Shown here in pieces: positions 15,911 to 25,345 of a stretch of 64,000 nucleotides of DNA. The DNA is from Pseudomonas sp. RIT-PI-r (lineage in GTDB: Bacteria; Pseudomonadota; Gammaproteobacteria; Pseudomonadales; Pseudomonadaceae). The translations under genes and the position numbers were made by a program. The stretch's first letter is position 1, and the number at the start of each line of letters is the position of its first letter. The notes below the pieces were generated by a model. That model was not told where the DNA came from. It worked only from the letters and a program-made list of their open reading frames with translations, and did no database searches. Where the stretch lies: positions 186,001-250,000 of the forward strand of contig NZ_LIGE01000023.1 in NCBI RefSeq assembly GCF_001297015.1, in the 5' to 3' direction.

Positions 15911-17386
15911 TTACTCTTTGTCCAGCTTGCCAACCAGCGACAGGGTGAAATCGGCCCCCATGTACTTGAAGTGCGGACGCACGTTCAAGCTCACGCGGTA
16001 CCAGCCCGGCTCGCCTTCAACGTCGCTGACGATCACTTGCGCAGCGCGCAGCGGACGACGGCCACGGACTTCGGCGCTCGGGTTTTCCTGGTCGGCAACG
16101 TACTGACGGATCCACTTGTTCAGTTCCAGCTCGAGGTCGGTACGCTCTTTCCACGAACCGAGTTGCTCGCGCTGCAGCACTTTCAAGTAGTGAGCCAGGC
16201 GGTTGACGATCATCATGTACGGCAGTTGGGTGCCGAGCTTGTAGTTCAGCTCTGCGGCCTTGCCTTCTGCACTGATGCCGAAGAACTTCGGCTTCTGCAC
16301 CGAGCTGGCGGAGAAGAACGCCGCGTTGTCGGAGCCTTTACGCATGGTCAGGGAGATGAAGCCTTCCTCGGCCAGTTCGTATTCACGACGGTCGGAAACC
16401 AGTACTTCGGTAGGAATCTTGGTTTCGATTTCGCCCATGCTTTCGAAGTGGTGCAACGGCAGATCTTCAACCGCGCCACCGCTCTGTGGGCCGATGATGT
16501 TCGGGCACCAGCGGAATTTGGCGAAGCTGTCGGTCAGCTTGGTACCGAATGCGTAAGCGGTGTTGCCCCACAGGTAGTGCTCGTGGCTGTTGGCAACGGT
16601 TTCCTTGTACACGAACGATTTCACCGGGTTTTCTTCCGGATCGTACGGGTTACGCAGCAGGAAACGTGGCACGGTCAGGCCAACGTAGCGGGAGTCTTCC
16701 GAGGTACGGAAGCTCTGCCATTTGGCGAATTGCGGGCCTTCGAAGTGGTCTTTCAGATCTTTCAGATCCGGCAGGCCGGTGAAGCTTTCCAGGCCGAAGA
16801 ATTTCGGGCCGGCCGCAGCAATGAACGGCGCGTGCGACATGCACGAAACGCTGGCCACGTACTGCATCAGCTTGACGTCTGGCGAGCTTGGCGACATGTA
16901 GTAGTTAGCGATGATCGCGCCCACAGGCTGACCACCGAACTGGCCGTATTCAGCGGTGTAGATGTGCTTGTACAGGCCCGACTGCATGACTTCCGGCGAA
17001 TCTTCGAAATCGTCCAGCAGGTCTTCTTTCGAGACGTTGAGGATTTCGATTTTGATGTTTTCGCGGAAGTTGGTGCGGTCGACCAGCAACTGCAGACCAC
17101 GCCACGAGGATTCCAGCGCCTGGAAGTCCGGGTGGTGCAGGATTTCGTCCATCTGACGGCTGAGCTTGGCATCGATCTCGGCGATCATGCGGTCAACCAT
17201 GGCCTTCTTGACCGGCTCACCGTTGTTCTGCGGCTTGAGCAGTTCTTCGATGAACGCCGACACACCGCGCTTGGCGATATCGTAGGCTTCGTCGTCCGGA
17301 GTCAGACGGGTTTCGGCGATGATGCTGTCGAGAATGCTGTATTCGCCGCTGGCGGCGCTCTTCTCTTGTGCTGCGCTAGTGCTCAT
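15911..17386 (-). CDS. tssC: TssC large sheath subunit
   Basis: 491 residues, full length. TssC (VipB) pairs with TssB to form the contractile sheath. Recognisable segments are FQALESSWRGLQLLVDRT and the conserved C-terminal stretch near EGEPGWYRVSLNVRPHFKYM. The protein is intact end to end. It follows tssB by 25 bases and leads into tssE. Confidence 0.98.
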   Translation of the reverse strand: MSTSAAQEKSAASGEYSILDSIIAETRLTPDDEAYDIAKRGVSAFIEELLKPQNNGEPVKKAMVDRMIAEIDAKLSRQMDEILHHPDFQALESSWRGLQLLVDRTNFRENIKIEILNVSKEDLLDDFEDSPEVMQSGLYKHIYTAEYGQFGGQPVGAIIANYYMSPSSPDVKLMQYVASVSCMSHAPFIAAAGPKFFGLESFTGLPDLKDLKDHFEGPQFAKWQSFRTSEDSRYVGLTVPRFLLRNPYDPEENPVKSFVYKETVANSHEHYLWGNTAYAFGTKLTDSFAKFRWCPNIIGPQSGGAVEDLPLHHFESMGEIETKIPTEVLVSDRREYELAEEGFISLTMRKGSDNAAFFSASSVQKPKFFGISAEGKAAELNYKLGTQLPYMMIVNRLAHYLKVLQREQLGSWKERTDLELELNKWIRQYVADQENPSAEVRGRRPLRAAQVIVSDVEGEPGWYRVSLNVRPHFKYMGADFTLSLVGKLDKE

Positions 17387-17411
17387 TGTGTTGGCTTCCT
17401 TGGCTGGAGTC

Positions 17412-17915
17412 TCAGGCGTCCGGGGCTGCGGCGTTCAGGCCCAGCTCACCGAGTACGCGACCGCGGGATTCGTCGTCGGCGAGCACGCCTTCGATGGCTT
17501 TACGGAACGCAGGTGCGTTACCCAGCGGGCCTTTGAGGGCCACCAGCGCATCGCGCAGTTCCATCAGTTTTTTCAGCTCAGGCACTTGCTCGACCAGGCT
17601 GGCCGGGTTGAAGTCCTTCATCGAATTGACGCGCAGTTGCACAGCCAGCTCGTCGGCCTCGCCATCTTCCTGCAGACGGTTCGGCACGCTCAGCGTCAGA
17701 CCCAGTTCTTGCTTGGCCAACACTTCGTCGAAGGTCATCTTGTCGATGCTGATCGGCTTGCGATCTTCGATTTTGCGATCGTCCTTGCGGTGGGTGTAGT
17801 CACCGATTGCCAGCAGCTTCAGCGGCAGTTCAATCTCTTCCTGAGCACCGCCGGTGGCGGGTTTGAAGGTGACGTTGATGCGTTCCTTGGGGGCTACCGA
17901 GCCTTCTTTGGCCAT
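17412..17915 (-). CDS. tssB: TssB small sheath subunit
   Basis: 167 residues from the ATG at 17915. The frame extends further upstream, but this start follows a good AAGGAGA ribosome site and gives the usual N-terminus MAKEGSVAPKERINVTF. TssB (VipA) forms the sheath heterodimer with TssC; LPLKLLAIGDYT and RKPISIDKMTFDEVL are family-typical. It lies between tssA (32 bases) and tssC (25 bases). Confidence 0.97.
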   Translation of the reverse strand: MAKEGSVAPKERINVTFKPATGGAQEEIELPLKLLAIGDYTHRKDDRKIEDRKPISIDKMTFDEVLAKQELGLTLSVPNRLQEDGEADELAVQLRVNSMKDFNPASLVEQVPELKKLMELRDALVALKGPLGNAPAFRKAIEGVLADDESRGRVLGELGLNAAAPDA

Positions 17916-17947
17916 GGCTTTTCTCCTTGCGGTTGTGGCCCTGGGGC

Positions 17948-19510
17948 CTATTCGAGTACCACTTCGAGATCGAGGTGGCACAGCCTGCGATAAATCTCTT
18001 CCTTGCGTTCACGTACGGCATGGTTCTGCGGCAACAACTCGCAGCAACTGTGCAGCAGGTGCAGCACTTCCAATGCAAGATCGGGCTCCCAGGCGTGCAG
18101 GCCTGAGTCCTGTAATGTCTGATCGAGGGTTTCCAGCTGGTTCTTGGCCAGTTCGTATTTCTTGGCCATGAAGCACAGTCGGGCGAGCGCGAACTGCCAG
18201 AAGAAGCGTTCGCGGCCACCGTGAGCGGATTGCAAACCCTGCTTGAGCGTCTGCACGGCAGGCTTCAGGCCTTCCTTGCGCAGCAGCGGCAAGACTTCTT
18301 CGAGGGCTTTTTCCCAGGCCGGCTGGGTTTCGACGTTTTCGCTTTCGACCTTGCGCGGCGCACTCGCGCTTTGCAGGTGCGGCATGACGTTGGCGGCGAT
18401 CCACGCCCGGGTGGACGGATCGGCAAACGGCGCGCCGTCATGGAAGCGCAACTCGACAATGCCGGGCAGACGCTGAATCAAAAGCGCGAAGTGGATCTCC
18501 ACTTCGCGCATTGCCAACTCGGCGTTGAGGTTCTGGAGACATTCCCAGACCATCCTCTGGCCATCGAACCAGAACGGCGCCTTCGCCAGGCTCGCCTCCA
18601 GTTCCACCAGCAGGTCGGCGTATTTACCCTGATCGAAACGGTCCTGGTAGAGCTTGAGTTTTTCCAGCGGCAGGCCGCGCAGCACGGTGATCTGCTCAGC
18701 GTTGCGCTCGGGCACCGCGTCGATGGTCATCCACAGCAGCGTGCGGTTCAGACGCAGGGCGCGCAGGTCGGTGGCTTTCTGTTTGAGCCACCATGCGCAC
18801 AACGGCCGAGCGCTTTCCTGCTGGGCGCGCAGAGCTTTATGGGCGTCTCGTTCGTTGTCGATCGGTGCGCCGGGGGTGAGCAACTGGCTCGCAGCCTGTT
18901 TGACCTGCGCCACTGCCGCACCGACCACACCGGGGGCCGGCTGATTGTCGGCCGCGCGCTGGATCATGGTTTTCAGGCGACGGGAGATCGGCAGCAACAG
19001 CGGCGAATCATCGCCCAAGTGCTCAGCACACGCCGCTTCGAGACCGGACAGGTGCTCGGAGAGCTGCCGGAACATCGGCAACTGTTCCTTGATCGCGATG
19101 TTTTCAGTGATGACCTGCTCAAGGCGCGGCACCAGCCAGCCAATGGCGGCGGCACGGGTACGGGCTTTGAGCGGGTGAACGTCGGCCCAGTTGTTTTCCG
19201 ACAGATGGTGCAGCAACCCGAGGCCGGCGAGCAGTCCGGGGAAGGATTCGCGCTGGTACAGCGACCATGTCAGCCAGGCGCCGACACGCAAATCCTTGGA
19301 TTGGGTACGCAACAGATTTTCGCTGTTTTCGCGAATTTTCAGCCAGTCGATCTGCCCGCTTTCGTGCATCGACGAGGCTTTGGCCAGCTCGCTTTCCAGG
19401 GCCTCGAATTCGCTCGAGAAACGAACGTCTTCGCCCGCGAAATTCTCTTTGGAAACAGAGACTTTAGCGAGTTCGAGGTAATGGGCGGAAAGTTTGCTTG
19501 AGTAGGACAT
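17948..19510 (-). CDS. tssA: TssA T6SS assembly/cap protein
   Basis: 520 residues. The ImpA-type N-terminal domain is visible at about 25-140 (the SGQIDWLKIRENSENLL and LTWSLYQRESFPGLLAGLGL segments). The C-terminal half is helical, typical of long TssA proteins. TssA primes baseplate assembly and sheath polymerisation. As first gene of the minus-strand operon its upstream region (19511-20224) should hold the promoter. I chose ATG 19510 because AAAGGC lies just upstream and the start MSYSSKLSAHYLELAKV is family-like. Confidence 0.93.
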   Translation of the reverse strand: MSYSSKLSAHYLELAKVSVSKENFAGEDVRFSSEFEALESELAKASSMHESGQIDWLKIRENSENLLRTQSKDLRVGAWLTWSLYQRESFPGLLAGLGLLHHLSENNWADVHPLKARTRAAAIGWLVPRLEQVITENIAIKEQLPMFRQLSEHLSGLEAACAEHLGDDSPLLLPISRRLKTMIQRAADNQPAPGVVGAAVAQVKQAASQLLTPGAPIDNERDAHKALRAQQESARPLCAWWLKQKATDLRALRLNRTLLWMTIDAVPERNAEQITVLRGLPLEKLKLYQDRFDQGKYADLLVELEASLAKAPFWFDGQRMVWECLQNLNAELAMREVEIHFALLIQRLPGIVELRFHDGAPFADPSTRAWIAANVMPHLQSASAPRKVESENVETQPAWEKALEEVLPLLRKEGLKPAVQTLKQGLQSAHGGRERFFWQFALARLCFMAKKYELAKNQLETLDQTLQDSGLHAWEPDLALEVLHLLHSCCELLPQNHAVRERKEEIYRRLCHLDLEVVLE

Positions 19511-20224
19511 CCATGGCCTTTATTAAGGATTACAGTCAGGCGCCTGTTGGAATAACCGCGGCGCGGGACAGTATCGAAGAGCGGTGCAGCGACTCATCCA
19601 ATTGAGATGTGCTCTTTCAAGTGGGCGCATCGTAATCACAATGATGGCCACTAGCAAGCATCTGATTAAACAACAAGACGAAGTGTTCATTGGGGCCTGT
19701 AGGAGATTGCCCTATATGTCGCAAGGGAATCCCTGAGAGTCATTTATATTCGCCGCATTTTCCTATCCCCCGCCAAAACCTTGAGCTAGAGGGCTCTGTT
19801 CCTCCGAAAAGGCATCTTGCCGCTTGCCCACCCCAATACACGGCGGCAAGCATGACAACTCTTGAAAAAAATAGAAGTAGGACTCTTCCTAAAATTCATC
19901 GGCTTCTTTGAACAATTCGGCGAAGACAATGACATATGGGAAAAGTGCCATCAATTTGATGGCAAATTACTTTGTGAAACTTTCAGCAGGCCGGAAACAC
20001 TGCACATTCGTGCTAATTCAATAGTTATCGAACTCTCCCTCCTAAGTCATTTCCTTCAATTCATACAACACCTTACAACCCGGAAGACTCTGACAAATGT
20101 CAGAGACGGTTCTTACATCAATTTATTTCCCCCGCAGCTAGCGTGCCTTGGCAAATTTTTTACGCGTGGCGATCAGGGACGATCAAACACCGCGCATCGA
20201 CTCATTTTGCTTAAGGACAAGCGT
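19511..20224. other. Divergent intergenic region between tssA and vgrG
   Basis: 714 bases with no gene I can support. It is visibly more AT-rich than either side. The vgrG frame stays open back to 19862, but that extension does not look like VgrG and lacks a good start, so I treat it as non-coding. Promoters for both operons should lie here. On the minus strand TTGGATGAGTCGCTGCACC (19583-19601) has GG and GC dinucleotides ten bases apart as in -24/-12 sigma-54 promoters and sits about 75 bases upstream of tssA, but it fits the consensus poorly. Confidence 0.6.
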
Positions 20225-23200
20225 ATGTTCAGCACGGGCAGTTGCGCGCCTTTTACCCTGCAGATTCCCGGAGTTCGCCACGACTTCAAGGTGCTCGCAT
20301 TTGATGGTGATGAAGCCATCAGCTGCCTGTACGCCATCCGGGTCGAACTGATCAGTGAACAAGCGAATATCGATCTGGAAGGCCTGCTCAGTCAGCCAGC
20401 ATTTCTGCAATTCGGGTTCAACAACGAAGGTATTCATGGGCGCATTGAAGATGTGCGGGTCGGTGAAAGCGGAAAACGCCTGACCCACTATGAGCTGAAG
20501 CTAGTGCCTGCCTTGCATTATTTGCAGTTCAGTCATGACCAGAGGATTTTCCAGCAGCGTACGGTGCCGCAGATCATCGCGCAGGTGCTCCAAAAGCACG
20601 GTATTCAAGGTGATGCGTTCACTTTTCATGTCACCCCGAACCCGCCACGCGACTATTGCACTCAGTACGCGGAAAGCGACTTTGAATTTATCCAGAGGCT
20701 GTGCGCTGAAGACGGGATCGCCTGGCATCACCAGCATTCGGCGGACGGCCATTTGCTGGTGTTCACCGATGACCGGGTGTTTCTCCCCAAGTTGGCCGCG
20801 CTGCCATATCTGCAGAAATCCGGCATGGTGGCCGAGCATCAGGTTATCAGCCGATTCTGGGTGCGCAACAGTACGCGCACGAGCACCGTCACCCGTCGTG
20901 ACTACGACCTGAAACGCCCGAGCCTGTTGCTTGAAAGCAGCTTCACCGCCGGATTCACTCCAACGCTGGAGGACTACTTTTATCCGCTGCTGATCGAGAA
21001 CGAAAGGCGCGGCAAGCAAATTGCTCGGCAGGCACTCGAGCGCCACCGTAGCGATTACGAACTGGGCGACGGCGAAAGCGATCAGACGAATCTGCGTTGT
21101 GGCCACCTGTTTGAGCTGACCGGACACCCGCGTAAAAAGTGCAACGACCTGTGGCTTTTGCTCAGCGTCAGCCATGAAGGCCGACAGCCACAAGTGCTTG
21201 AGGAGTTCGGCCCCAGCGACGTCAAAACCGCCGATGGTTTCACCCAAGGCTACCGAAATCGCTTTAGCGTGATTCCCGCTGAGGTGGTTTTCCGGCCACC
21301 GCTGCCTGCACCACGCCGCCCGCTGGTGATCCAGACCGCACGGGTCACCGGCCCCGAAGACGAAGAGATTTACTGCGATGAGTTAGGTCGCGTGAAGATC
21401 GAACTTCCCTGGGATCGCAAAGAACTCAACAGTGAGCGCAGCAGTTGCTGGGTACGCGTGGCGAGCAGTTGGGCCGGAGATCATTTTGGAGCCGTGACCA
21501 TTCCGCGGGTCGGCATGGAAGTCGTGGTGTCCTTTTTGGAGGGTGACCCGGACAAACCGCTGATCACCGGGTGTGTGGCCAACAGAGTTACCACGCCGCC
21601 CTACTCTTTACCCGACCACAAAACCAGAACCGTCTTGCGCAGCGAAAGCTCGCCGCGCAATGGCGGCTACAATGAACTGTCGATTGAAGATCGCGCCGGA
21701 CAGGAACTGATCTACCTGCGCGCGCAACGCGACATGGCACAGAAAATCGGCAATAGCCTTCAACTGGAAGTGGGCAACGAACGCCGCGAAACCATCAATG
21801 GCAGCAGTTACACCCAGGCTGGAAAGTCTCTCGACATCGAGGCCGGCCAGCAAGTGCACCTGAAGGCCGGCGCCAGTGTGGTGCTGGATGCCGGCGCCAG
21901 CATCACGCTGAAAGCCGGCGGCCATCACCTAGTGATCGATGCGGGCGGCATTTTCAGCAGCACGGAAATCGAAACGGGCCGCAAGCCACACGACAGTGAA
22001 GCCCCCCATCTGCTGCTGCCTGGACTGGATAGCGCATTACGCGTTGCGCCAGCGGTAAACGCGCGTGCAGAGGAAGAGCTCGAGGAAGAGGAGGAAGAAG
22101 TCGACCTGGACGATGAGACGCCGGGGGGAATTACTCTGCGTATCGGCGTGTTTTTCGATGGCACCGGGAATAACAAGGACAACAGCGAGACGGTCGCCGC
22201 GTGCTACGCCGCAGACGCCAATCTCGCGGAAGCGGCTGCAGAGATCCAGCAGCACTGCGCCACCTACGGTTACGACGGAAACGGGAGTTCGCCGGACAAC
22301 AGTTATGGAAATGATGCGAGCAATATTGTGCGGCTGTATGAGCTGTATACGGATCATTCCTTCGAAACACTGTCGGAGAAAACGAGAAACGCCTCTTTGC
22401 GCGTGTACATCGAAGGTATTGGCACAACAGCTGACGCAGGTGACTCACTTTACGCACAAGCGACAGGCCGAGGAGAGACTGGCGTATCAGCTCGTGTGGA
22501 GCAGAGCCCTGAAAAAATTATCGGTCAAGTGCGCTCACTGATCGGTAAGAATCCCAATCTACTTATAGAAAAGATCGAGTTCGATATTTTCGGCTTCAGT
22601 CGTGGTGCCGCCGCGGCTCGACACTTTGCAAATGAGGTTCTCAAAGGCGAGCGCAGTATTCTCGCAGATGCGCTTCCAGCAGGTTCTCCGGCACTCTCAA
22701 GCACCTTTGACTGGCGTCCGCAATCGAGCATCAGCATCAATTTCATTGGTCTGTTTGACACCGTTGCAGCAATCGCCAACCCATGGCTGTTCGATTTTAC
22801 CGGCGCTAACAGCAGAAACTCCGGACTCGATTTAAAGCTGCCTGATGGTTGCGCCAACAAAGTAGTCCATCTGGTTGCGCGCGATGAATATCGCGAGAAC
22901 TTTGCACTCAACAGCCTGGGCGACATCGATCTGGTTTTGCCCGGCGCTCACTCGGATCTGGGCGGCGGCTACTTGCCCAGAGCCAAGGAAAAACTTCTGC
23001 TGAGCAACCCGATCACCAGCACTATCAGCCGAGACAAGGACGCGACCCGCAGTGCAGCCTATGTTGCTGCCGAGAAAGAAGCATTTGCCTGGTTTGCAAA
23101 AGGCGTCATCGATGAGGACCTCCCGGGCAGTCATTTGCGCGTGGATTTTTGGGAAAGAGCCGTTACTCAATCAACAGCAAATGGTAGATCAAGCCCGGAT

Positions 23201-23572
23201 CCTCAAAAGCGGGTTTACGCGGCGACCAGCATTGAGCGGCCAGTACATAGCGAGCTGTCGCTGGTGTATCTGCGCATCATGCGTGAGCTTGCGGTCAGAG
23301 CAAATGTGCCGTTCAAGGTCATCCCAGATACGCCGAATCTGAATCTGCCCGAAGAGTTGGTCCCCATTCACAGGAAGCTCCAGTCCTACGCCTTGGGCGA
23401 GTCTCCCGTCGAAGGCCTGACTATCAAAGAAAGGTCATTGTTACGTAGCCGCTATATACATCTCTCTGCTCACTGGAATGCGGCCAAGGGCTTGAACAGC
23501 AGCGACTTGAATATTGTTTTCATCAACCGACCAACCAAGAACAACCAACGAGTGGTGCACCCCCATGAATGA
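20225..23572 (+). CDS. VgrG spike protein fused to a DUF2235 (Tle1-type) phospholipase effector domain
   Basis: 1115 residues from ATG 20225, preceded by AAGGA at seven bases' spacing. Residues 1-600 are a complete VgrG (TssI): gp27-like part, gp5-like OB fold near 370-450 (ELGRVKIELPWDRKE, VGMEVVVSFLEGDPDKP) and a repetitive beta-helix needle near 460-600 (LKAGASVVLDAGASITLKAG). An acidic linker (EEELEEEEEEVDLDDE, about 612-632) leads into a DUF2235 domain: IGVFFDGTGNNKD near 637, nucleophile elbow GFSRG with Ser792, FIGLFDTVAAI, and GAHSDLGGGY with His909 and Asp911. DUF2235 is the Tle1 family of T6SS phospholipases. The fusion would carry the lipase into target cells as part of the spike. 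Two probable immunity genes follow, the first overlapping this stop codon. Confidence 0.93.
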   Translation: MFSTGSCAPFTLQIPGVRHDFKVLAFDGDEAISCLYAIRVELISEQANIDLEGLLSQPAFLQFGFNNEGIHGRIEDVRVGESGKRLTHYELKLVPALHYLQFSHDQRIFQQRTVPQIIAQVLQKHGIQGDAFTFHVTPNPPRDYCTQYAESDFEFIQRLCAEDGIAWHHQHSADGHLLVFTDDRVFLPKLAALPYLQKSGMVAEHQVISRFWVRNSTRTSTVTRRDYDLKRPSLLLESSFTAGFTPTLEDYFYPLLIENERRGKQIARQALERHRSDYELGDGESDQTNLRCGHLFELTGHPRKKCNDLWLLLSVSHEGRQPQVLEEFGPSDVKTADGFTQGYRNRFSVIPAEVVFRPPLPAPRRPLVIQTARVTGPEDEEIYCDELGRVKIELPWDRKELNSERSSCWVRVASSWAGDHFGAVTIPRVGMEVVVSFLEGDPDKPLITGCVANRVTTPPYSLPDHKTRTVLRSESSPRNGGYNELSIEDRAGQELIYLRAQRDMAQKIGNSLQLEVGNERRETINGSSYTQAGKSLDIEAGQQVHLKAGASVVLDAGASITLKAGGHHLVIDAGGIFSSTEIETGRKPHDSEAPHLLLPGLDSALRVAPAVNARAEEELEEEEEEVDLDDETPGGITLRIGVFFDGTGNNKDNSETVAACYAADANLAEAAAEIQQHCATYGYDGNGSSPDNSYGNDASNIVRLYELYTDHSFETLSEKTRNASLRVYIEGIGTTADAGDSLYAQATGRGETGVSARVEQSPEKIIGQVRSLIGKNPNLLIEKIEFDIFGFSRGAAAARHFANEVLKGERSILADALPAGSPALSSTFDWRPQSSISINFIGLFDTVAAIANPWLFDFTGANSRNSGLDLKLPDGCANKVVHLVARDEYRENFALNSLGDIDLVLPGAHSDLGGGYLPRAKEKLLLSNPITSTISRDKDATRSAAYVAAEKEAFAWFAKGVIDEDLPGSHLRVDFWERAVTQSTANGRSSPDPQKRVYAATSIERPVHSELSLVYLRIMRELAVRANVPFKVIPDTPNLNLPEELVPIHRKLQSYALGESPVEGLTIKERSLLRSRYIHLSAHWNAAKGLNSSDLNIVFINRPTKNNQRVVHPHE

Positions 23573-24236
23573 CTTCACTCGACCTATCAGGAAAACAATG
23601 TACTTCCTTCTAGGCATATTATTGGCCGGCTGCGGACTAGACGTCTCCCAAGCTGCGGACAAGCATCCATGGTTCCTTGGCTTTGGAGCACCGGACTACA
23701 TGGAGGTCTGGATTGAAACCGCCGATGTGGTGGATATTCGAGAGCGAGTATTCCGACGTGCCGGAGCCGGGATTGCTTCGGTAAGAGCTCCCGCTGATAA
23801 CAAAGGCACGCCCGCAGGGTGGCCAGAAAACCCCGGAAGTGGCGCAGGACGGGATATCACCGGCGCCGACCTGCCCCGCTTGATCTACGTACGATGGCAA
23901 TCCCTGGCCGAACCTCAAACCTATGAGGCTTACATCACCATTTCCGAATCGGCTCGGGAAATCATGCGAAAGCCGGAAAAAGCTTTCTGCAGGGCTGATG
24001 GAAAATGGATCACGGACTACCGCGATAACATGGGTATTGGCTTGGCACCCGGCGGTATTGCAAAGGTCTGGCTAGGGGCCGCTTGCCTCGAGTCTGTCGA
24101 GATTACTCGGGTCGAAGGGAGTGTAATGAAGGTAGGCCCGTATCAAGGAAAAAACGAGGGGCGGTACGCACTGTCTCTATCACCTGAATCTAAAGCCTAC
24201 ATCGAAAAATTCGGCATTCCCTTCGGGAGCTGGTAA
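23565..24236 (+). CDS. DUF2931-type lipoprotein, probable immunity to the VgrG-fused phospholipase
   Basis: 223 residues from ATG 23565, which overlaps the vgrG stop. The start MNDFTRPIRKTMYFLLGI leads into the lipobox LLAGC with the lipidated Cys at residue 23. The mature part (WFLGFGAPDYMEVWIETADV ... LPRLIYVRWQSLAEPQTYEA) reads as a DUF2931 protein, a family I recall beside Tle1/DUF2235 effectors as periplasmic immunity lipoproteins. Overlap with the effector gene supports that role. Another ATG at 23598 has a better ribosome site but would remove the basic residues of the signal peptide. Confidence 0.8.
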   Translation: MNDFTRPIRKTMYFLLGILLAGCGLDVSQAADKHPWFLGFGAPDYMEVWIETADVVDIRERVFRRAGAGIASVRAPADNKGTPAGWPENPGSGAGRDITGADLPRLIYVRWQSLAEPQTYEAYITISESAREIMRKPEKAFCRADGKWITDYRDNMGIGLAPGGIAKVWLGAACLESVEITRVEGSVMKVGPYQGKNEGRYALSLSPESKAYIEKFGIPFGSW

Positions 24237-24249
24237 GGAGCATTACCTC

Positions 24250-25329
24250 ATGGAATTGAAACCGCTGTTGTTCGCAGCGCTGATGTGGCTTCCCGTTACC
24301 CACGCATCCGCAGACACCTCGCCACTGGACGGTCATTACTACCTGTCTGGTGCCATGGAAATGGCCGCCGAGTTGCTGTTGCGTAAGGACGGCACTTTTT
24401 CTGCTGGTATCGCCTACGGATCGGCTGGCGGTGTCGCCAAGGGAAACTGGTATGTCGAGGAAAACACTCTCATGCTGGAGCAAGAGCCTGCTGCCCAGCC
24501 AGCAAAGAAGCTTTCCTACAATCTTTCACGCGAGAGAACTCTGGTCGAACTCAAGGAATATGCCGACAGAGAAAAAAATGAGTTGGCTAAAGAGAGCTAC
24601 GTTTTAGAGCTACGGTACGATCACCAGCCTCCGCCGCCGCCCCTGAAGCCCGTGATGGTCAGTCTTGAGTTCAATTCAGGCCCACCGGGTCAATTGCTCT
24701 TGAACTCGAATCAACAAACAGACCTCTGGTTTCCTTACGATCACCAGAGAACGCTGAAAAAAATTGGCTTTGGCACAGATCCTAATCGTGGAGCTTATCA
24801 ATGGTTCGATGTCGCGGGGGACAGCCGAGCCTTCAACATTGGCTGGAAGAAACGAAAAAACCAGCCCTTAACGTTCGAACAACCAATCGGATTTGATCTG
24901 GCGACCACCAGCCAATATCTGACTCCAGAAGAGCGAGAACGAGTTGACCATAACTATTGGTTGACGTTTTATCACTTCGATCCGGTCTCACCACCTGCGA
25001 TCCATCCAGTGGAAGTTCATTGGCAATTCGAAGACGGTTCGACGTTGAAGGAGGTTTGGACAGACTCGCAGCAAAACACGCTGACAGTGCCGTTTTCCCC
25101 AAACAACGCATTGGCGAAAATCGGCTTACATACACAAAATTCTCCTGATGAAATCGAGTGGTTCACCGTCATGCCGAAAACTAGATGGGCGACGCTGGAC
25201 TGGCAAGCCTATCCTGACCCTGCCAACGGCGATCTTTCTGTGTTGTTCAAAGATCTGCAATTGGCCGTTGAGCCAAATTGCCTGGCAGTGGATTTTGGCA
25301 ACGGCAAAGCCTGCTTCCGCCGCCAATAA
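24250..25329 (+). CDS. Exported protein of unknown family, possible second immunity or accessory factor
   Basis: 359 residues with a cleavable signal peptide (LKPLLFAALMWLPVTHASA, cut near residue 20-22). Residues 25-120 form one unit (LDGHYYLSGAMEMAAELLLR ...). After a proline run (HQPPPPPLKP) two similar halves follow: VMVSLEFNSGPPGQLLLN ... TLKKIGFGTD and IHPVEVHWQFEDGSTLK ... ALAKIGLHTQ, suggesting an internal repeat of a beta-rich domain. No family is recognised. It lies 13 bases after the DUF2931 lipoprotein gene, so it is probably co-expressed and could be a second periplasmic immunity protein. Confidence 0.7.
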   Translation: MELKPLLFAALMWLPVTHASADTSPLDGHYYLSGAMEMAAELLLRKDGTFSAGIAYGSAGGVAKGNWYVEENTLMLEQEPAAQPAKKLSYNLSRERTLVELKEYADREKNELAKESYVLELRYDHQPPPPPLKPVMVSLEFNSGPPGQLLLNSNQQTDLWFPYDHQRTLKKIGFGTDPNRGAYQWFDVAGDSRAFNIGWKKRKNQPLTFEQPIGFDLATTSQYLTPEERERVDHNYWLTFYHFDPVSPPAIHPVEVHWQFEDGSTLKEVWTDSQQNTLTVPFSPNNALAKIGLHTQNSPDEIEWFTVMPKTRWATLDWQAYPDPANGDLSVLFKDLQLAVEPNCLAVDFGNGKACFRRQ

Positions 25330-25345
25330 CCTGGCTTGCAGCCAC

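Noticed and set aside
15971..17536. 521-codon plus-strand open frame opposite tssC
   Set aside because: Shadow of TssC, one of the most conserved genes in the locus.
19583..19601. Possible sigma-54 promoter upstream of tssA
   Set aside because: GG and GC are correctly spaced, but the bases around them (TTGGAT, CTGC) match the consensus poorly; not listed as a feature.
19862..20224. In-frame 121-codon N-terminal extension of vgrG
   Set aside because: AT-rich, unlike any VgrG N-terminus, and the ATG at 20225 has a good ribosome site and the expected VgrG start.
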